Below, one piece after another: positions 1-5,222 of a stretch of DNA of 5,222 nt; within the stretch, counting starts at the first letter, position 1, and each line of letters opens with the position of its first letter. The notes under the pieces are model-generated. The model worked only from the letters and a program-made list of their open reading frames with translations, searched no databases and was not told the DNA's origin. Both the position numbers and the translations under genes were made by a program. The DNA is from DASROJ01 sp035646975. GTDB taxonomy: Bacteria > Acidobacteriota > Polarisedimenticolia > JACPZX01 > DASXTC01. The DNA lies in contig DASROJ010000172.1 in assembly GCA_035646975.1 (NCBI GenBank), positions 1 to 5,222 of the forward strand, in the 5' to 3' direction.

Positions 1-264
1 GGCCGGTACGCGGGGTTGCTGTTCTTCGCCATCGTCTTCTTCTCCCAGGCGGGGGCGGGGCTGCTGCGCCTGGTCACGGGCGACCACTCCTGGACCGTGC
101 TGTCGCTGCCGGCGCTGGTGGACCAGGTCGGCGCGCTGTTCTTCGGCGGCCCGACCGAATACGGTGTCCACCCGCTGCCGGCGCTCGTCATGTACCTGCT
201 CGTGGTGGGTCTGTCGGCGCTGGTGCTTCGTCGCCGCGTCCAGGCGGTGGAGATCGTGACATGA
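1..264 (+). CDS. C-terminal end of a membrane protein, probably an ABC-2 type transporter permease (5' truncated)
   Basis: The reading frame is open from the first base, so the true start lies left of the window. A TTG at 16 could be read as a start, but it sits inside a hydrophobic helix and is more likely internal Leu. The visible 87 residues contain one membrane helix at about 5-25, a loop with the segment PTEYGVHPLPA at about 51-61, and a last helix at about 61-76. The tail is short and basic (RRRVQAVEIVT). A final helix with a basic cytoplasmic tail suits an ABC-2 permease subunit. The stop TGA overlaps the start of the ATPase gene (ATGA), which strongly suggests the two products work together. 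No family motif is visible in this fragment, so the permease call rests mainly on context. It could instead be another membrane component of the exporter. Confidence 0.72.
   Translation, partial: GRYAGLLFFAIVFFSQAGAGLLRLVTGDHSWTVLSLPALVDQVGALFFGGPTEYGVHPLPALVMYLLVVGLSALVLRRRVQAVEIVT
246..252 (+). promoter_or_regulatory. Ribosome binding site for the ABC ATPase gene
   Basis: GGTGGAG lies inside the last codons of the upstream permease, 8 nt before the ATG at 261. Its spacing and purine content fit a Shine-Dalgarno site. It supports the ATG that overlaps the upstream stop codon as the real start. Confidence 0.55.
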
Positions 265-1184
265 CGGCGGCACCGGTCATCCAGGCCGACGGGCTCTCGC
301 GCTGGTACAAGCAGGTGATCGGGATCAACGACGTCAGCCTGCGGATCGAGCCCGGCATCACCGGCCTGCTCGGGCCCAACGGCGCCGGCAAGAGCACGTT
401 CATGAAACTGATCACCGGGCAGATCCGTCCGAGCCGCGGTACGTGCCTCGTGCTGGGGCAGCCTGTCTGGAACAATCCGTCTCTGATGCGCCGCGTCGGT
501 TTCTGCCCCGAGCAGGACGCGTTCTACAGCGGCATGACCGGCTTGAAGTGGGTGCGGGGGCTGCTCACGCTCAACGGACTGACGCGCGACGAGGCGCATC
601 AGCGGGCGCTCAAGGCGCTCGGAGACGTCGACCTGATCGAAGCGAAGGACAAGAAAATCGGCGCCTACTCCAAGGGAATGCGCCAGAGGGTGAAGCTCGC
701 CCAGGCCATCGCCCACGACCCGGAGCTCCTGATCCTCGACGAACCGCTGTCAGGGATGGATCCGATGGGGCGCCGCTCGACCATCAAGCTGATCAAGGAG
801 TGGGCGGCGCAGGGGCGTCACATCGTGGTGTCCAGCCACATCCTGCACGAGATCGAGGCGATGACCTCCACCATCCTGCTGGTGAACCATGGCCGCATCG
901 TGGCCGAAGGCAATGTCCACGAAATCCGCGAGCTGATCGAGGACCACCCGCACCGGATCTTCATCCAGTGCGAGGACCCACGCCAGCTCGCCAGCCGCCT
1001 GGTCGGCTGGCCGATGGTGGCCGGGATGCGTCTGGACGCGGACGGCGTGGAGATCCAGACGAGCAAGCCCGACGCTTTCTTCAGGCAGCTGCCCGAGGTG
1101 ATCCTGGCGGACAACGTGAAGGTGACACGGCTGCTGTCGCCGGATGACAACCTGCAGGCCGTGTTCGACTACCTGGTAACGTGA
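261..1184 (+). CDS. ABC transporter ATP-binding protein (ABC-2 exporter ATPase)
   Basis: This 307-residue cytoplasmic ATPase would power the adjacent permeases by ATP binding and hydrolysis at a dimer interface. All catalytic motifs are visible: Walker A GPNGAGKST (38-46), Q-loop Gln85 in FCPEQD, signature YSKGM (136-140), Walker B LLILDEP (156-162), D-loop SGMD (164-167) and switch His193 in VSSHIL. The signature departs from LSGGQ in the way usual for GldA/NosF/Ytr-type exporter ATPases. After the nucleotide-binding domain (about 1-220) there is an extension of about 85 residues, common in this group and of unclear role. The start is the ATG within ATGA, with a good ribosome binding site, and the gene ends overlapping the next permease start. 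The protein therefore looks complete and active, and translationally coupled on both sides. The transported substrate cannot be deduced. Confidence 0.95.
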   Translation: MTAAPVIQADGLSRWYKQVIGINDVSLRIEPGITGLLGPNGAGKSTFMKLITGQIRPSRGTCLVLGQPVWNNPSLMRRVGFCPEQDAFYSGMTGLKWVRGLLTLNGLTRDEAHQRALKALGDVDLIEAKDKKIGAYSKGMRQRVKLAQAIAHDPELLILDEPLSGMDPMGRRSTIKLIKEWAAQGRHIVVSSHILHEIEAMTSTILLVNHGRIVAEGNVHEIRELIEDHPHRIFIQCEDPRQLASRLVGWPMVAGMRLDADGVEIQTSKPDAFFRQLPEVILADNVKVTRLLSPDDNLQAVFDYLVT

Positions 1185-1969
1185 TGATGAATCCTCTCGA
1201 CGCGGTCTTCCGGCTCTCGCTGGCCGTCCTGTTCAAGAGCAAGCGGACACTTGTCATCGGCCTGCTCTGCGTCCTGCCGGTGCTGGGCTCGGCGCTCGGC
1301 ACGTCGCTGATCCTCAGCGGCGTGGCGGCGCACGACCTGACCGGGTTCAGCCTCACCTCGTTCATCATCGTCAACGGATACGTCTACGTTCTGCTCGCCG
1401 TGGTGACGTTGTTCTATGCCACCGCCCTGGTGTCGGACGAGGTCGAGGACAAGACGATCACCTACCTGTTCATGCGGCCGGTGACGAAGACAACCATCTA
1501 TCTCGGCAAGTACCTCGCCTACCTGGTGGCGGCCTCCGCGCTGCTGCTGCCGTCGGCGGCGGCCTGCTTTCTCATCTCGATGTTCGCCGACCCTTCCGGC
1601 GAGTTCAGCCATCACCTGCCGATCCTGCTCCAGGATCTCGCCGTTCTGGCGCTCGGGATACTGGCCTACGGCGCCCTGTACGCACTGTTCGGCGCGTTCA
1701 CGCGGCGGCCCGTGTTCGTCGGGCTCGGGTTCACCCTGGTCTGGGAGACGCTCGTCACCTTCATCCCGGGTTACCTGAGCAAGCTCACCATCAAGCACTA
1801 CCTGCTCGCGCTGCTCCCCCACCCGGTCGGCCAGCGCGGGATCCTCGGCCTTTTCGAGTCGGCCACATCCGGGCCGCTCGCGGTGACGGTGCTGCTCGGC
1901 ACGACGGCGGGGCTGCTGGCGCTTGGAGCCTGGCTGTTCACAAACAAAGAGTACGTGCTGGAGCAGTAG
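1181..1969 (+). CDS. ABC-2 type transporter permease, six membrane helices
   Basis: This 262-residue integral membrane protein is presumably a channel-forming partner of the ATPase encoded just upstream. Predicted helices lie at about 24-45, 62-84, 111-134, 148-173, 177-195 and 230-254. The cytoplasmic loop after helix 2 has the typical ABC-2 pattern: a short acidic run (SDEVEDKT, 85-92), then YLFMRPVTKTTIYLGK (95-110), matching the family's 'E..gT...l..rPv.r..i..GK' coupling region. The start is ambiguous. GTG at 1181 gives a GTGA overlap with the ATPase stop, and ATG at 1184 or 1187 are equally in frame; one of the ATGs is perhaps more likely on codon preference. No clear ribosome binding site precedes any of them, so translation probably depends on coupling to the ATPase gene. 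With the partial permease at the window start, this would make a two-permease (heteromeric) exporter. Confidence 0.9.
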   Translation: MMMNPLDAVFRLSLAVLFKSKRTLVIGLLCVLPVLGSALGTSLILSGVAAHDLTGFSLTSFIIVNGYVYVLLAVVTLFYATALVSDEVEDKTITYLFMRPVTKTTIYLGKYLAYLVAASALLLPSAAACFLISMFADPSGEFSHHLPILLQDLAVLALGILAYGALYALFGAFTRRPVFVGLGFTLVWETLVTFIPGYLSKLTIKHYLLALLPHPVGQRGILGLFESATSGPLAVTVLLGTTAGLLALGAWLFTNKEYVLEQ

Positions 1970-1981
1970 GGTTCGTCGGGC
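1970..1981. other. Convergent intergenic junction of 12 bp
   Basis: The plus-strand permease stop (TAG, 1967-1969) and the minus-strand kinase stop (TAG read on the minus strand, 1982-1984) are separated by only 12 bp. No GC stem followed by a T run is present on either strand, so no intrinsic terminator can be called. An imperfect inverted repeat spans the junction: GGAG (1960-1963) plus TAGG (1967-1970) can pair with CCTACTCC (1981-1988), leaving a 3-nt bulge and a 10-nt loop. Part of this pairing is automatic, because two facing TAG stops are self-complementary. Transcripts from both sides probably run into the opposing gene unless a factor-dependent terminator acts here. Confidence 0.6.
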
Positions 1982-4684
<2,703 letters not shown>

Positions 4685-4693
4685 GGCTGCATC

Positions 4694-5222
4694 TTACGCG
4701 AGTCGTGTCCTGAAGGCGAGAAGGCTGGCCAGGAAGATGGCCGCGCCGAATATCGCCAGCGCGAGCGCCTGCGGCCACAGCACGTCGAGACCGACCCCCT
4801 TGAGCATGATGCCGCGCACGATCGTGAGGAAGTAGCGCATCGGCATCAGGTAGGTCAGCCACTGGATCGGCACAGGCATGTTCTCGATCGGGAAGATGAA
4901 CCCCGACAGGAGCATGTTCGGCGTGACGAACGCCTGGCACATCAGCATCGCCGACTGCTGCGTGTCAGAGGCGGCCGCCGCGAACAGCCCGGTGCCCAGC
5001 GTCGTGAGAAGGAACACCGCCGCCAGCGAGAACAGAAGAAGAAGGCTGCCGCGCATCGGCACGCCGAACCAGAAGCGCGCTACGGCCAGCACGACGGCCA
5101 CGTTGACCATCCCGAGCAGCGAGAATGGGATCATCTTGCCGAGCAGGAACTCGTGCGGGCGGATCGGCGTCACCAGGATCTGCTCGATGGTGCCGATCTC
5201 CTTTTCGCGGGTCACGGCGATG
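4694..5222 (-). CDS. ABC-2 type transporter permease, YbhS/YbhR/YhhJ-like, C-terminal part (5' truncated)
   Basis: The frame is open through the right edge, leaving about 175 residues. A GTG at 5215 could be taken as a start, but it is more likely the internal Val of the family motif: the frame continues upstream (I-A-V-T-R-E-K-E). Family features, numbered from that Val, are the coupling motif REKEIGTIEQ (3-12), TPIRPHEFLLGKMIPF (16-31), and helices near 32-48, 57-80, 89-108 and 147-168. The re-entrant segment SGFIFPIENMP (104-114) and LMPMRYFLTIVRGIMLKG (123-140) are also present. These are typical of the ABC2_membrane_3 group, whose members export drugs or other amphipathic compounds, usually as a permease pair with a YbhF-type ATPase. 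The ATPase, any second permease and an HlyD-like adaptor would be expected upstream, outside the window. The stop TAA lies 9 nt before the kinase ATG, suggesting one transcript. This permease belongs to a different subgroup from the one at 1181-1969, so the two transporters are probably unrelated in function. Confidence 0.92.
   Translation of the reverse strand, partial: IAVTREKEIGTIEQILVTPIRPHEFLLGKMIPFSLLGMVNVAVVLAVARFWFGVPMRGSLLLLFSLAAVFLLTTLGTGLFAAAASDTQQSAMLMCQAFVTPNMLLSGFIFPIENMPVPIQWLTYLMPMRYFLTIVRGIMLKGVGLDVLWPQALALAIFGAAIFLASLLAFRTRLA

Noticed and set aside
443..1147. A 234-residue plus-strand open frame inside the ABC ATPase gene
   Set aside because: It is out of frame with an ATPase carrying all expected motifs, and its Arg/Ala/Gly-rich composition is that of a shadow frame.
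1169..1822. A 217-residue minus-strand open frame opposite the second permease
   Set aside because: It is a highly charged Glu/Gln/Arg sequence complementary to a hydrophobic membrane protein, which is the usual antisense artefact of Leu/Val-rich coding DNA.
4694..5215. GTG at 5215 as the start of a short complete permease
   Set aside because: The frame stays open to the window edge, and the codon falls inside the family motif VTREKEIGT, which is normally internal in a permease of roughly 370 residues.

Overview
The window is GC-rich and almost entirely coding. It reads as ordinary bacterial chromosome with two convergent gene clusters, and I see no mobile element, RNA gene, CRISPR array or long non-coding stretch. 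The large kinase has a C4 zinc ribbon, a PknB-like kinase domain, a GETPSPEMVAAA juxtamembrane segment, an ectodomain starting near PLEKPP, and a polytopic C-terminal half with an ISWNRLL..RDPLVGRD loop. From memory this resembles proteins common in Acidobacteriota genomes, so I lean towards that phylum; this is inference and was not checked against any database.

Plus strand, 1-1969: three genes run head to tail with overlapping stops and starts. They are the 3' end of a membrane protein (probably an ABC-2 permease), a complete ABC ATPase with every nucleotide-binding motif intact, and a complete six-helix ABC-2 permease. The overlaps imply translational coupling and a shared complex, probably an exporter of the GldA/NosFY/Ytr type. 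The substrate cannot be read from the sequence. The promoter lies to the left of the window.

Minus strand, 5222-1982: the C-terminal third of a second, unrelated ABC-2 permease (YbhS/YbhR/YhhJ-like) is followed after 9 nt, in the same reading frame, by a 900-residue transmembrane Ser/Thr protein kinase. The two are probably co-transcribed from a promoter to the right of the window. The kinase could sense an envelope state related to the transporter, but adjacency is the only evidence for that.

The two clusters meet tail to tail with 12 bp between stop codons and no recognisable terminator. The part most worth a second look is the non-kinase portion of the kinase: a bipartite extracytoplasmic region followed by a nine-helix membrane module with conserved-looking polar loops and no function I can name.
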